NCBI RefSeq assembly: GCF_004122115.1
Contig: NZ_SBKP01000001.1
Span: forward strand, 310,001-374,000
Reading direction: 5' to 3'
DNA: 64,000 bases
Source of the DNA: Sphingobium fluviale
GTDB taxonomy: Bacteria > Pseudomonadota > Alphaproteobacteria > Sphingomonadales > Sphingomonadaceae
Of the stretch, positions 44,523-54,043 are shown one piece after another (the first letter of the stretch is position 1; each line of letters opens with the position of its first letter). Both the position numbers and the translations under genes were made by a program. The notes under the pieces were generated by a model. The model made no database searches and was not told the origin of the DNA. It saw only the letters and a program-made list of their open reading frames with translations.

Positions 44523-45644
44523 ATGACCAAGCCAACCGACTCCGCCGCGCCTGAGCAGCCGCATAGCTACACCTATTCGCAGGCGGGCGTGAACATCGCC
44601 GCGGGCAATGCGCTGGTCCGCGCCATCGCCCCGCTCGCCAAATCGACGCGCCGCCCCGGCGCCAACGCCGATCTGGGCGGCTTTGGCGGCTTTTTCGATT
44701 TGAAGGCGGCGGGTTTCAAAGACCCGCTGCTGGTCGCCGCCAATGATGGAGTCGGCACCAAGTTGAAGCTCGCGATCGACAGCGGCAGGCACGACACCGT
44801 GGGCATAGACCTTGTCGCCATGTGCGCCAACGACCTGATCGTGCAGGGCGCGGAGCCTTTGTTCTTCCTCGATTATTTCGCCACCGGGCGGCTTGAAAAC
44901 GGCATTGCCGAGCGCGTGATCGCCGGGATCGCCGAGGGATGCAAACAGGCGGGATGCGCGCTCATCGGCGGTGAAACGGCGGAAATGCCCGGCATGTATG
45001 CCGATGGCGACTATGATCTCGCGGGCTTCTGCGTGGGCGCGGTGGAACGCAGCGAAGCATTGACCGGCAATCGGGTGCGGGTGGGCGATGTGCTGCTCGG
45101 CCTAGCTTCGACCGGCATCCACTCCAACGGCTATTCGCTGGTGCGCCGCCTCGCGGCCGACAAGGGCTGGAAGCTCGATCGTCCGGCAGTGTTCGATCAG
45201 GACACCCTGCTGATCGATGCGCTGATGGCGCCGACCCGCATTTACGTGAAGTCGCTCCTGCCCGAAATCCGCAATGGCCGCATCCGCGCCCTTGCCCACA
45301 TCACCGGCGGCGGGCTGCTGGAGAATATCCCGCGCGTGCTGCCAGAGGGCTGCCGCGCCTTCGTTGACGCAGACGCATGGCCGCAGCCGCGCCTGATGGC
45401 CTTCCTTCAGGCGCAGGGGAATATTGAGCCGGACGAGATGGCGCGCACCTTCAACTGCGGCATCGGCATGGTGCTGGTGGTGGCCGAGGATCAGGCTGCA
45501 ACCGTGATCAAGGCGCTGGAGCATGCGGGCGAGCGCGTGGAGCGCATCGGCTGCATCGAGAAGGGGCCGAAAGGGTGCACCGTCGCCGGATCGCGCGAGG
45601 CATGGTCCGCCCGTGCGGCCTGGGAAGCACAGCATGACGGCTGA
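44523..45644 (+). CDS. purM: Phosphoribosylformylglycinamidine cyclo-ligase
   Basis: This 373-residue enzyme forms 5-aminoimidazole ribotide in purine synthesis. Family motifs are [29 protein letters not shown] and the ATP-binding [27 protein letters not shown] and [15 protein letters not shown] follow. The ATG at 44523 is supported by the family start. purN overlaps its end by 11 bp, a usual arrangement. Confidence 0.96.
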   Translation: MTKPTDSAAPEQPHSYTYSQAGVNIAAGNALVRAIAPLAKSTRRPGANADLGGFGGFFDLKAAGFKDPLLVAANDGVGTKLKLAIDSGRHDTVGIDLVAMCANDLIVQGAEPLFFLDYFATGRLENGIAERVIAGIAEGCKQAGCALIGGETAEMPGMYADGDYDLAGFCVGAVERSEALTGNRVRVGDVLLGLASTGIHSNGYSLVRRLAADKGWKLDRPAVFDQDTLLIDALMAPTRIYVKSLLPEIRNGRIRALAHITGGGLLENIPRVLPEGCRAFVDADAWPQPRLMAFLQAQGNIEPDEMARTFNCGIGMVLVVAEDQAATVIKALEHAGERVERIGCIEKGPKGCTVAGSREAWSARAAWEAQHDG

Positions 45645-46227
45645 ACCGGCGCGGGGCGCCAAGGCCCGCGTTGCAGTTCTCATTTCCGGGCGCGGCTCCA
45701 ACATGGCGGCGCTGGTTTATGCCGCCAAGGCGCTGGATTGCCCGTTCGAGATTGTGCTGGTTGCCTCGAACGACCCTGAAGCCGCCGGGCTGGAACTGGC
45801 GCGCGCGGAGGGGATCCCCACGTTCGCTCACAGCCACAAAGGCCTGAAGCGCGCGGAGTTTGACGCGATCCTCGATGCGCAGATTCGCGGTGCTGGAGCG
45901 CAGTTCGTTGCGCTGGCGGGCTATATGCGGCTGCTCAGCCCTGAGTTCGTGACTGGCTGGGCAGACAAGATGCTCAATATCCACCCGTCGCTGCTGCCAA
46001 AATACAAGGGGCTGCACACGCATGAGCGCGCGCTGGAGGCCGGAGACAGTCATGGCGGCTGCTCGGTGCATATCGTGACGGCAGAGCTGGATGACGGCCC
46101 GGTGCTGGGCCAGACGGAGGTGGCGATCTTGCCCGACGACACGCCCGATACGCTGGCCGCGCGGGTGCTGATTGCCGAACACCAGCTCTATTCCCGCACG
46201 CTGGCGGACTATGTGCGGCGGAATTGA
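45634..46227 (+). CDS. purN: Phosphoribosylglycinamide formyltransferase
   Basis: This 197-residue enzyme formylates GAR using 10-formyl-tetrahydrofolate. The N-terminal substrate site is [16 protein letters not shown], and the catalytic stretch is [20 protein letters not shown], with the histidine following [18 protein letters not shown]. The ATG at 45634 overlaps the purM end; the frame extends upstream but the conserved start is here. The tRNA-Val gene lies 121 bp downstream. Confidence 0.95.
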   Translation: MTAEPARGAKARVAVLISGRGSNMAALVYAAKALDCPFEIVLVASNDPEAAGLELARAEGIPTFAHSHKGLKRAEFDAILDAQIRGAGAQFVALAGYMRLLSPEFVTGWADKMLNIHPSLLPKYKGLHTHERALEAGDSHGGCSVHIVTAELDDGPVLGQTEVAILPDDTPDTLAARVLIAEHQLYSRTLADYVRRN

Positions 46228-46265
46228 CGGCCAACAAGCCTGCGCGTTTTTCGATAATCTCCCCC

Positions 46266-46294
46266 TTGCACTTGGCCTTCAAGGCGGCTAACAG
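46266..46294 (+). promoter_or_regulatory. Possible promoter upstream of tRNA-Val
   Basis: TTGCAC at 46266-46271 and TAACAG at 46289-46294 are spaced by 17 bp and resemble a sigma-70 promoter. The start of transcription would lie about 50 bp before the tRNA. Evidence is a pattern match only. Confidence 0.3.
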
Positions 46295-46348
46295 CGCGTC
46301 TCCTGCTGCGGATGGCATTGCCACTTCGTCAGCCCAAGGAAACAGCGT

Positions 46349-46423
46349 GGGCGTGTAGCTCAGTGGTAGAGCACTGTGTTGACATCGCAGGGGTCGCAAG
46401 TTCAATCCTTGCCACGCCCACCA
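46349..46423 (+). tRNA. tRNA-Val (GAC)
   Basis: The 75-nt sequence folds as a cloverleaf. The acceptor stem is GGGCGTG paired with CACGCCC, followed by A and an encoded CCA. The D-arm is GCTC AGTGGTA GAGC. The anticodon stem CTGTG/CGCAG encloses the loop TTGACAT, giving anticodon GAC. The T-arm contains TTCAATC. It reads GUC valine codons. It stands alone, with a spacer on each side. Confidence 0.95.
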
Positions 46424-46467
46424 TTCCTTCCCCCTATCCAGAGAGATAGATTGTCACAGCCAGAGCT

Positions 46468-46567
46468 AGAGCGCTGCGTTAAATCTGGATCAGTCAGCGC
46501 GCTCTCAGTTTTTGTTGCCGCATCGTTTTGGCGCAAAACCAGTTCCCACTTTTGCGCACGATGCTCT
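46468..46567 (+). repeat. Dispersed double-hairpin repeat, copy B
   Basis: This copy begins AGAGCGCTGCG and ends GATGCTCT, with the core CCAGTTCCCACTTTTGCGC. The first stem joins AGAGCGC and GCGCTCT, and the second joins GCATCG-like arms. It follows tRNA-Val by 44 bp. Related copies are at 38732-38832 and 55432-55533. Point changes show it is the most diverged of the three. Confidence 0.7.
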
Positions 46568-46585
46568 AAAACCTTCATGCAACGA

Positions 46586-46617
46586 AAAAGGGCGGCTCCC
46601 TGAGGAACCGCCCCTTA
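46586..46617 (-). terminator. Rho-independent terminator after petC
   Basis: On the minus strand, a GGGGCGGTTCC arm pairs with GGAGCCGCCC around a CTCA/AG loop. It is followed by TTTTTCGTT. It lies 27 bp beyond the petC stop and should end the petABC message. The plus-strand reading has AAAAAGGGCGG before the stem and only a short T-run after it. Confidence 0.75.
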
Positions 46618-46643
46618 TTCTATCTGCCCTTTCGATCAGGCGA

Positions 46644-47489
46644 TCAGTGCTTGGTCTCGGCCCAGACATTCCGGTAAGACATATAGGCCAGCGCGGTGGC
46701 GACAAGCAGGAAGAACAGCACGGCGATACCGGCCGACTTGCGGTTCTCCATCTTCGGTTCCGCCGTCCAGGTGAGAAACGCGGCGACGTCCTGCGCCATC
46801 TGGTCGACCGTCGGCTTGGGCTGCCCTTCGCCATATGTCACCTGGCCCTCGGCCGTCAGCGGCGGCGCCATCGCGAGATTGAGGTTCGCGAAATACGGAT
46901 TGTAGTGCAGGCCAGCGGGAGTTTTCACGTCCGGGAATTTCTGGAGCAGCTCCGCAGGCTGGGCCTGATAGCCGGTCAGCAGCGAATAGACATAGTTGCT
47001 GCCGTCATGCCGCGCCTTGGTCATCAGCGAAAGATCTGGCGGAATGGCGTTGTTGTTCGCCGCAGCCGCCGCCACATTGTTGGCGAAGGGCTTGGGGAAC
47101 TTGTCTGACGGAACCGGCACGCGGCCTGCCATCTCACCCGTCTTGGGGTCGATATCCGGTGTCTTGATCTTCCAGTTCTTGGCGATCGCCTTCACCTCTG
47201 CCTCGTTATAGCCAAGGTCGGCCAGATCACGGAACGACACGAACTTCAGGCTGTGGCAGGCCGCGCAGACCTCGCTGAATACCTGAAAGCCGCGCTGAAG
47301 CTGCGCCTTGTCATAATGGCCCAGCGGGCCGTTGAAGCTGAACGCCACCTGTTTCGGGTGTTCGTGAAACTCTTTCTCCGCAGTCGGGGCGGGCGGCTCG
47401 CTCACATACGCGACCGCACCCATGATGAAGGAGACGAGAAGCCAGCCGGAAAAGAACAGGCCGACGAGAAATGCACCAATGCGAACCAT
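46644..47489 (-). CDS. petC: Cytochrome c1 of the bc1 complex
   Basis: This 281-residue protein carries the c-type heme of complex III. The heme-binding motif is VCAACHSLKF near residue 75, and the methionine ligand is in LNLAMAPPL. An N-terminal signal-anchor (AFLVGLFFSGWLLVSFIMG) and a C-terminal anchor helix (AGIAVLFFLLVATALAYM) are visible. It is the last gene of petABC, 14 bp after petB. Confidence 0.95.
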   Translation of the reverse strand: MVRIGAFLVGLFFSGWLLVSFIMGAVAYVSEPPAPTAEKEFHEHPKQVAFSFNGPLGHYDKAQLQRGFQVFSEVCAACHSLKFVSFRDLADLGYNEAEVKAIAKNWKIKTPDIDPKTGEMAGRVPVPSDKFPKPFANNVAAAAANNNAIPPDLSLMTKARHDGSNYVYSLLTGYQAQPAELLQKFPDVKTPAGLHYNPYFANLNLAMAPPLTAEGQVTYGEGQPKPTVDQMAQDVAAFLTWTAEPKMENRKSAGIAVLFFLLVATALAYMSYRNVWAETKH

Positions 47490-47503
47490 TTTCGTATGCC
47501 CCC

Positions 47504-48772
47504 TTATTCGGCTGCTTGGCCGTGCTTCGCCAGAACTGCCTCGGTAATCGAACCGGGCAGCGGCAACGGCTTCTCAAACGCCGCGATCAGCGGCAGGATG
47601 ATGAGGAAATGCGCGAAATAATAGGCCGACGCGACTTGGCTGATCATCACGAACGGCTCTTCCGCCGGTGCGCCACCACAATAGCCAAGCACCAGCACAT
47701 CCGCGATCAGGATCCAGAAGAACTTCTTGAACATTGGGCGATAATTGCCCGACCGCACCGGCGAATTATCCAGCCAGGGCAGGAAGAACAGCAGCAGGAT
47801 CGACGCGAACATCGCCAACACGCCGAGCAGCTTCGCCGGGATGAAGAAGAAGTCGAAGGTAAAGGCGCGCAGAATCGCGTAGAACGGCCAGAAATACCAT
47901 TCAGGGACGATATGCGCCGGGGTCGAGAGCGGGTTGGCCTCGATATAGTTATCGGGGTGGCCGAGGAAGTTCGGGCCGAAATAGACCGCAATCGCCAGCA
48001 GGATGAAGAAGATGCCCGCGCCGAAGCCGTCCTTCGCGGTGTAATAGGGATGGAACGGCACCGTATCCTGCGGTCCCTTCACCTCAACACCAGTCGGGTT
48101 GGAAGAACCCGGAATATGCAGCGCCCAGATGTGCAGGATGATGACACCCGCAATCACGAACGGCAGCAGATAGTGCAGCGAGAAGAAGCGGTTGAGCGCG
48201 GCATTGCCAGGCGCAAAGCCACCCAGCAGCCAGGTCTGGATCGGCTCGCCCACCACAGGAATCGCGCCGAACAGGCCGGTAATCACCTTGGCGCCCCAGT
48301 AAGACATCTGGCCCCACGGCAGCACATAGCCCATGAACGCCGTCGCCATCATCAGCAGGAAGATGACGAGGCCCAAGAGCCACACCATCTCGCGCGGAGC
48401 CTTATACGAACTGTAATAGAGGCCGCGGAAAATATGGAGATAAACCACGATGAAGAAGAAGCTCGCGCCGTTGGCATGCGCATAGCGCATCAGCCAGCCG
48501 CCGTTCACGTCGCGCATCACATGCTCGACCGTGCCAAACGCAACAAGCTCATTGGCGCCATAATGCATCGCCATCACGATGCCGGTGACGATCTGGATCA
48601 TCAGCGCAAGGCCCGAAAGCACACCGAAGTTCCAGAAGAAATTCAGGTTGCGCGGCACGGGATATCCCGCACCAACAGCATTATAGACAAAGCGCGGCAG
48701 AGGCAGCCTCGCGTCGATCCACTGCATCAGTGGAGCCTTGGGGGTATATTCATTTGCCCAGGGAAAACTCAT
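47504..48772 (-). CDS. petB: Cytochrome b of the bc1 complex
   Basis: This 422-residue integral membrane protein binds two b hemes and the quinol. It contains the heme ligands in [21 protein letters not shown] and in [12 protein letters not shown], with [20 protein letters not shown] (Qo region) and the PEWYF motif. At least eight membrane segments can be seen. It lies 11 bp after the Rieske gene. Confidence 0.97.
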   Translation of the reverse strand: MSFPWANEYTPKAPLMQWIDARLPLPRFVYNAVGAGYPVPRNLNFFWNFGVLSGLALMIQIVTGIVMAMHYGANELVAFGTVEHVMRDVNGGWLMRYAHANGASFFFIVVYLHIFRGLYYSSYKAPREMVWLLGLVIFLLMMATAFMGYVLPWGQMSYWGAKVITGLFGAIPVVGEPIQTWLLGGFAPGNAALNRFFSLHYLLPFVIAGVIILHIWALHIPGSSNPTGVEVKGPQDTVPFHPYYTAKDGFGAGIFFILLAIAVYFGPNFLGHPDNYIEANPLSTPAHIVPEWYFWPFYAILRAFTFDFFFIPAKLLGVLAMFASILLLFFLPWLDNSPVRSGNYRPMFKKFFWILIADVLVLGYCGGAPAEEPFVMISQVASAYYFAHFLIILPLIAAFEKPLPLPGSITEAVLAKHGQAAE

Positions 48773-48783
48773 GGATCTGTTCC

Positions 48784-49353
48784 TCAGCCTACGAGAATGG
48801 CGGTGTCAGAAGTGAACGTGTAAGGCGGCACTTCGAGGTTCTTCGGCGCCGGGCCTTTGCGAATACGGCCGGCAGTGTCGTAGTGCGAGCCGTGGCACGG
48901 GCAGAAATAACCGCCAAACTCGCCCTTGTTCTCACCCTCGCCCGCGCCTAGCGGCACACAGCCCAGATGGGTGCAGACGCCCATGGTGACGAGCCACTGG
49001 GTCTTGCCATCGACTACGCGGTCGGCCAGCGTCTGCGGATCACGCAGGGTTGCAGCGTCGGTCGCATCGGCCTTGGCGATTTCTTCAGGAGTAAGGTGGC
49101 GCACAAACAGGGGCTGGCTGCGGAATGTGGTCTTGATCGCCTGGCCCGGCTTGATTCCCGAAAGATCAACTTCGGATGACGCCATCGCCAGCACGTCCGC
49201 GCTGGGGTTCATCTGGTTGACCAGAGGCAGCACCGCCACCACGCCGCCCACGCCAGCGAAGCTGACAGCGGCAATATTGATGAAATCGCGCCGACGGACA
49301 CCGCCGCCCTCTGCCGAAACCCCTTCGTCTGCGGTATTTTCTAGCGTCGCCAT
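48784..49353 (-). CDS. petA: Rieske iron-sulfur subunit of the bc1 complex
   Basis: This 189-residue protein carries the 2Fe-2S cluster. The ligands are in [11 protein letters not shown] and [10 protein letters not shown]. The N-terminus has a twin-arginine signal [17 protein letters not shown], which acts as an uncleaved anchor. It is the first gene of the petABC operon. The palindrome at 49382-49398 lies 29 bp upstream. Confidence 0.97.
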   Translation of the reverse strand: MATLENTADEGVSAEGGGVRRRDFINIAAVSFAGVGGVVAVLPLVNQMNPSADVLAMASSEVDLSGIKPGQAIKTTFRSQPLFVRHLTPEEIAKADATDAATLRDPQTLADRVVDGKTQWLVTMGVCTHLGCVPLGAGEGENKGEFGGYFCPCHGSHYDTAGRIRKGPAPKNLEVPPYTFTSDTAILVG

Positions 49354-49381
49354 GCACTCAACCCTTGTCGTTCAACCCCGA

Positions 49382-49398
49382 TTCACGGAAGCCGTGAA
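49382..49398. promoter_or_regulatory. Perfect 7-bp inverted repeat upstream of petA
   Basis: TTCACGG and CCGTGAA flank AAG in the intergenic region between petA and trmL. It could be an operator or a hairpin in the petA leader. No matching regulator is known to me for this sequence. Confidence 0.3.
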
Positions 49399-49586
49399 GC
49401 CTGTAATGCGCGCTGCATTGCCCGGTCGCCCAGGCTTTTTCAAGAGATTTGACGCGCTTACCCACCGGTTTATCGCGCAAGCCCCCTTGCCGCATCCGCG
49501 CGCCTGATAGCGCCCAAAACGCCCTTTTGCCAACTGCAATTTGACGCAACGGTGACAAAGGGGTTCCGGATGGTTAATCAGCCGCC

Positions 49587-50045
49587 ATGCGAATTGCCCT
49601 TTATCAGCCAGACATAGCGGGAAATGTCGGCGCGATCATCAGACTCGCGGCCTGTTTTTCGATCCCGCTCGATATCATCATGCCCTGCGGCTTTCCGGCA
49701 TCCGACAAGCAATTGAAGCGCGTAGCGATGGATTATGGCGGTCATGCCGACATCACCCGCCATGCCAATGCAGATGTCTTTTTCGATACGCGCACGCACG
49801 AGGCATCGCGAACCGTGCTGCTGACATCTAAAGGCGAGGACATGCTCCATCAGGTTCATTTCGAGCCGGAGGACACCCTGTTGCTTGGCAGCGAAAGCGC
49901 AGGTGTGCCCCCAGATATACATGCACGCGTCGCAAAACGGGTCAGAATCCCGATGGCAGAGGGATTTCGATCCTTGAATATTGCCGTATCCGCAGGCATC
50001 GCCCTCTATGAAGCCATGCGCCAGACAGGAACCCTGCCCGAATGA
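49587..50045 (+). CDS. trmL: tRNA (cytidine(34)-2'-O)-methyltransferase
   Basis: This 152-residue SPOUT-class enzyme methylates the wobble base of some leucine tRNAs. Motif 1 is LYQPDIAGNVGAIIRLAACF, motif 2 is LLLGSESAGVPPDIHA and motif 3 is IPMAEGFRSLNIAVSAGIAL, forming the knot. The length matches TrmL. Its stop overlaps hemF by 4 bp, so both are probably on one message. Confidence 0.93.
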   Translation: MRIALYQPDIAGNVGAIIRLAACFSIPLDIIMPCGFPASDKQLKRVAMDYGGHADITRHANADVFFDTRTHEASRTVLLTSKGEDMLHQVHFEPEDTLLLGSESAGVPPDIHARVAKRVRIPMAEGFRSLNIAVSAGIALYEAMRQTGTLPE

Positions 50046-50905
50046 CCCCGCTTGACCCGCAGCAACAGGCCGCAAAAGACTGGTTCGAAGCCCTGAGAGA
50101 CCGCATCTGCGCCGAGTTCGAGGCGATTGAGCGCGAAGCAGGCAGCGACGCGGGCTTTGTCTATACGCCGTGGGATCGGGAGGCCGATGGCATCGCGCCG
50201 GGCGAAGGTGGCGGCGGCGTGCGCGGCGTCATGAAGGGTAAGGTGTTCGAAAAGGTCGGCGTTAACGTCTCGACCGTGGGCGGCGCCTTCGCCCCGGAAT
50301 TCGCCAAGACGATCAATGGCGCAACCGAGGACGCGCCCGATTTCTTCGCCACCGGCATCAGCCTTGTCGCGCACATGGCAAACCCGCATGTGCCCGCCGT
50401 GCATATGAACACGCGGTTGCTGGTGACGACGAAGCGCTGGTTCGGCGGTGGGGCAGACCTTAATCCGCCGATCCCCTACGATCAGGACACGTCGGATTTT
50501 CATAGCGAGATGCGCTCTGCCTGCGATGCGCATGGTGCCACTTATTACGACCGCTTCAAGAAATGGGCGGACGACTATTTCTACATCCCGCACCGCAAGG
50601 TGCATCGCGGCGTGGGCGGCATCTTCTATGACCATCTGGAATGTGGGGATGACGCCGCGTTCGAGGCCAACTTTGCCTTCACCCGCGCTGTGGGCGAAGC
50701 GTTCCTCGCTGCTTTTCCGCCGATCGTGCGACGGCGCATGAGGCATGAGGTTACAGACGCGGACATGGCGCGCATGCTCGAATGGCGCGGCCGCTATGCG
50801 GAGTTCAACCTGGTCTATGATCGCGGTACGCTGTTTGGCCTCAAGACTGGCGGTAATATCGATGCAATCCTGATGAGCCTGCCGCCTATGGCGAGCTGGA
50901 GCTGA
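50042..50905 (+). CDS. hemF: Oxygen-dependent coproporphyrinogen III oxidase
   Basis: This 287-residue enzyme converts coproporphyrinogen III to protoporphyrinogen IX using oxygen. Conserved segments are KRWFGGGADLNPPIPYDQD, PHRKVHRGVGGIFYDHLE and RGRYAEFNLVYDRGTLFGLK. The length is normal for bacterial HemF. ATGA overlap with trmL supports the start. It indicates aerobic growth. Confidence 0.97.
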   Translation: MTPLDPQQQAAKDWFEALRDRICAEFEAIEREAGSDAGFVYTPWDREADGIAPGEGGGGVRGVMKGKVFEKVGVNVSTVGGAFAPEFAKTINGATEDAPDFFATGISLVAHMANPHVPAVHMNTRLLVTTKRWFGGGADLNPPIPYDQDTSDFHSEMRSACDAHGATYYDRFKKWADDYFYIPHRKVHRGVGGIFYDHLECGDDAAFEANFAFTRAVGEAFLAAFPPIVRRRMRHEVTDADMARMLEWRGRYAEFNLVYDRGTLFGLKTGGNIDAILMSLPPMASWS

Positions 50906-50912
50906 ACCAGGA

Positions 50913-51497
50913 ATGGCGCTGATCCCGGTCAAGGCGGGCGAGGTAGCCACCATCGTCACCCGGTTCGAGATGACTCAGCGGCCCAAGCCCGCGCCCCTGC
51001 TCAGCAGCCCGCTGCGCCTTGTCCAATGGAAAGAGCCGGACCCGGAGAAATACCGCATCCTTTTCCGTCGGGTGGGCGAACATTGGCTGTGGCATTCCCG
51101 GCTTGTCATCAGCGATCATGAACTCAAGGCGACGATTCATGATTCACAGGTGAACGTACACGCTGTGCTTGATCCGCGCGGCATTGAAGTGGGCCTGCTT
51201 GAGCTGGATTTTCGAGAGCCGGAACACTGTATCATCGCTTTTCTGGGGCTTGTACCGCAACTGACCGGGCAAGGACTGGGGCAATGGCTGATGTCTCAGA
51301 CCATGGCGCTCAGCTGGCGGAAGGGCGTGACGAAGCTTTTGGTGCAGACAAGCTCCATCGATGACCCACGCGCACAGTCGCTCTATGTAAAGGCTGGCTT
51401 CGTACCCGTACACAGGGGAGTAGACGTATTCCCAGACCCACGGCTCAGCGGGCTATTTCCAGCCAACACCGCGCCGCATGTGCCCATCGTACGATAA
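50913..51497 (+). CDS. GNAT-family N-acetyltransferase
   Basis: This 194-residue protein has the acetyl-CoA binding pattern of the GNAT fold. The central part is GLLELDFREPEHCIIAFLGL, and the P-loop-like motif is QLTGQGLGQWLMSQTM. QTSSIDDPRAQSLYVKAGF is the usual C-terminal segment. Substrate is unknown. It follows hemF by 7 bp, and its stop directly abuts the stop of a convergent gene. Confidence 0.85.
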   Translation: MALIPVKAGEVATIVTRFEMTQRPKPAPLLSSPLRLVQWKEPDPEKYRILFRRVGEHWLWHSRLVISDHELKATIHDSQVNVHAVLDPRGIEVGLLELDFREPEHCIIAFLGLVPQLTGQGLGQWLMSQTMALSWRKGVTKLLVQTSSIDDPRAQSLYVKAGFVPVHRGVDVFPDPRLSGLFPANTAPHVPIVR

Positions 51498-52250
51498 TCA
51501 GGACATCGCGATCTGACGATAGACACGCACGGTCAGCACGATCATGAAAAGCTGGCCCAGCGCGAGCGCAACCGCCGTGGCAAGATCGCTCAACTGCTTG
51601 CCCACTTCTGCCCCGCCCAGAGCATAGCCCACCAGCCCCAGCAATATGCCCGCCACGATCTGCACCAGCATTATGGGCAGAGTAATCACCACAATGAGCA
51701 GCAATATCCGCCCAGCATTGCCGCGCGTCATGGCCCAGGATCGCCTGATTGCGCTGATCGGCCCATCCAGACGATCCACAATCACGACGTTGAGCAACAG
51801 GAACCGCACCGAGAAAAACAGGCTGGCGCCCACCATATACAGGCTTCCCACCTGCGGGGACACCATCGTCAGCAGCATGAGCGGCAAGGCGAGCGCGATC
51901 CCTATCAGAAAGGCAGCGGCAAAGGCATACGGCACCCTGCGAAAGCCCAAAGCCAGCGCCTCGCGCAGGCTGACGCCCGGTTTCACGGCCAGCGCATAGC
52001 AACTCAGCGCGCCGCCCAATATCACCATCGCCGCGGCCGCGATGGCTGCTGTCGCCCCGCCTGAAAGCGCCGGCGGGGTCGGTGGAGGCGCACCGGGCGT
52101 CATCTCACGCAGCTGATCGGGCAAAATCTGGAGGATGAGCGCGAGCGGTATGGCGATAAAGAGCAGGGCAACAGGAAAAATCAGCGCGCCCTCGCGCTTC
52201 ATGAACGCCAGCGTCTCTTCCCACGCAAGACTCAAGGAAACCGGCTTCAT
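51498..52250 (-). CDS. Polytopic membrane protein of unknown function
   Basis: This 250-residue protein has about six hydrophobic segments, such as GALIFPVALLFIAIPLALIL, ATAAIAAAAMVILGG and RILLLIVVITLPIMLVQIVA. The segment DGPISAIRRSWAMTRGN resembles the glycerophosphoryldiester phosphodiesterase membrane-domain family. It is oriented opposite to lipB upstream. The first clear start is the ATG at 52250; an earlier in-frame ATG at 52295 is less likely. Function is not known. Confidence 0.7.
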   Translation of the reverse strand: MKPVSLSLAWEETLAFMKREGALIFPVALLFIAIPLALILQILPDQLREMTPGAPPPTPPALSGGATAAIAAAAMVILGGALSCYALAVKPGVSLREALALGFRRVPYAFAAAFLIGIALALPLMLLTMVSPQVGSLYMVGASLFFSVRFLLLNVVIVDRLDGPISAIRRSWAMTRGNAGRILLLIVVITLPIMLVQIVAGILLGLVGYALGGAEVGKQLSDLATAVALALGQLFMIVLTVRVYRQIAMS

Positions 52251-52339
52251 AACAGCTTTTATTCTCCATCGCGGCCCAATGCCCGCGTCCGCCACCCATA
52301 TCCTCTTGATGGGTGCGTCAATTCAAGTCAAGAAAAGCC

Positions 52340-53023
52340 ATGACCATGCTTGCCGATGCAGAGACTGTCGAATGGAGGATCGAGCGCGATCCTGTCCCCT
52401 ACCCCCAGGCATTGGAGGACATGGAAGCGCGCGCCGCCGCCATCGCCGCTGGAGAGGCGGGAGAGCGCATCTGGCTGATCGAGCATCCGCCGCTCTATAC
52501 AGCAGGCACAAGCGCCGACCGGGCGGAGCTGCTCGATCCGCGCTTTCCGGTATATGACGCCGGACGCGGCGGGCGCTATACCTATCACGGGCCGGGGCAG
52601 CGTGTCGGCTATCTCAGCATCAATCTGGGGCAGCGTGGCAAAGACATCCGCAATTTCGTCCACACTCTCGAAGGCTGGGTGATCGCGGCGCTGGCCGATT
52701 TTGGTGTGAGTGCGCGCCGCGCAGAGGGACGCATCGGCATCTGGACGGATGACCGGGATGGGCGCGAAGCGAAGATCGGCGCAATCGGCGTGCGTGTGCG
52801 CCGCTGGGTGACGCTGCATGGCTTCTCAGTAAATATAAACCCCGATTTGTCGCACTTCGAGGGCATCGTGCCCTGCGGCATCGCCGAATTCCCTGTCACC
52901 AGCTTCAGTGCGCTGGGGGTGAAGGCCAGCATGGCCGATTTCGACGAAGCGCTGCGCGCGCATTTCCCCGCTTTCCTTGCCTCCCTGCGCAAATGCCCCG
53001 AAACACCGGCCTGTTCCGCTTGA
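52340..53023 (+). CDS. lipB: Lipoyl(octanoyl) transferase
   Basis: This 227-residue enzyme moves octanoate from acyl carrier protein to lipoate-dependent enzymes. The substrate loop is [20 protein letters not shown]. The catalytic lysine is in [12 protein letters not shown] and the catalytic cysteine in [11 protein letters not shown]. The ATG at 52340 is chosen; the frame is open nine codons further. The length is normal. Confidence 0.95.
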   Translation: MTMLADAETVEWRIERDPVPYPQALEDMEARAAAIAAGEAGERIWLIEHPPLYTAGTSADRAELLDPRFPVYDAGRGGRYTYHGPGQRVGYLSINLGQRGKDIRNFVHTLEGWVIAALADFGVSARRAEGRIGIWTDDRDGREAKIGAIGVRVRRWVTLHGFSVNINPDLSHFEGIVPCGIAEFPVTSFSALGVKASMADFDEALRAHFPAFLASLRKCPETPACSA

Positions 53024-53078
53024 GCATCGGCCCCGGCGCGGCTAGGGAGTGGAGCGCGAAACCCGTGAGGAGACGATG

Positions 53079-53381
53079 ATGCCCTTCCCCCCTGCCCGCC
53101 TGCGCCTTGTTCCTTTCGCGGCTGGACTGGCGGCTTGCCTGATGCTGGCGGCATGCGGTGGTGGCGAGCAGAGCAATACCACGCAGGCCCAACTCTCTGA
53201 CCTTGAGAAGGCGGACGGGACCATTTCCGACGCGATGACCGATCTGGACGGGGTGCAGACCGAAACGCCCGTCGCCGCGCTGGACAACAGCGCCGCATCA
53301 ACCCCCGCGCCTTCCTCCAACGCTGCCGCCGCGGATAATGCCGCCGCGCCAGCGGATGAAGAAGTCGTCGCCGATCAATAA
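53079..53381 (+). CDS. Small hypothetical lipoprotein
   Basis: This 100-residue protein has a signal peptide with lipobox (AACLMLAAC), then a short polar domain and an alanine- and proline-rich tail (SAASTPAPSSNAAAADNAA). GAGGAG at 53067-53072 is 6 bp before the ATG at 53079; the ATG at 53076 is too close. No family is recognised. It lies between lipB and the convergent queE. Confidence 0.7.
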   Translation: MPFPPARLRLVPFAAGLAACLMLAACGGGEQSNTTQAQLSDLEKADGTISDAMTDLDGVQTETPVAALDNSAASTPAPSSNAAAADNAAAPADEEVVADQ

Positions 53382-53395
53382 GCGCCCTGCCGCGT

Positions 53396-54043
53396 TTATT
53401 TCAGCCCCAGCAGCTTGTGATTTTGCAAGCTCAATCGCCACTTGGGCCGGTCCATCACCACATCGATGCAGGCGCGGGTGTTGGCTTCCTGTTGCGGATC
53501 GTCGAGCGGCTGGAGCAGGAAGTTTGCAAACCCCCAGTCTTCCATCTCGTCCATCCCCTGCCCCGGCAGGAAAGCTGCGGGTTGTGGCCAGACCAGCTTC
53601 AACTCGTCGCCTGACCGCTGCACCACATCGCTGCCCGCCTTGGGGCTGACGCACACCCAGTCTATGCCGGGATGCACCGGGATAGTGCCGTTCGTCTCGA
53701 TGGCGATGACAAAGCCTGCTCCATGCAGCGCATCAACCAGCGCATCATCCACCTGAAGCATCGGTTCACCGCCGGTCAGCACGATATAGCGATGCGCCGG
53801 GTCCGCCCCCCACAGCGCTTCCGCTGCGCCCGCCAGCCCAGCCGCATCGGCAAACTTTCCGCCGCCGGGGCCAGCAACTCCAACAAAATCCGTATCGCAA
53901 AACCGGCAGATCGCGCTGGCGCGATCCTGTTCCCGCCCGGACCACAAATTGCACCCGGCAAAGCGCAGGAACACTGCGCGCCGCCCGGCCTGCGCGCCCT
54001 CGCCTTGCAGCGTGAGGAACATTTCTTTGACGGCGTACGTCAT
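53396..54043 (-). CDS. queE: 7-carboxy-7-deazaguanine synthase
   Basis: This 215-residue radical SAM enzyme makes CDG in queuosine synthesis. The iron-sulfur ligands are C31, C46 and C49 in a CX14CX2C pattern typical of QueE. Other motifs are LQGEG near residue 12 and [10 protein letters not shown]. The ATG overlaps the queC stop as ATGA, so both are coupled. Confidence 0.95.
   Translation of the reverse strand: MTYAVKEMFLTLQGEGAQAGRRAVFLRFAGCNLWSGREQDRASAICRFCDTDFVGVAGPGGGKFADAAGLAGAAEALWGADPAHRYIVLTGGEPMLQVDDALVDALHGAGFVIAIETNGTIPVHPGIDWVCVSPKAGSDVVQRSGDELKLVWPQPAAFLPGQGMDEMEDWGFANFLLQPLDDPQQEANTRACIDVVMDRPKWRLSLQNHKLLGLK

Noticed and set aside
46228-46643. A missed gene in the 416-bp gap after purN
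   Set aside because: The gap holds tRNA-Val, a repeat copy and the petC terminator. The frames there have no ribosome binding site or family motif.
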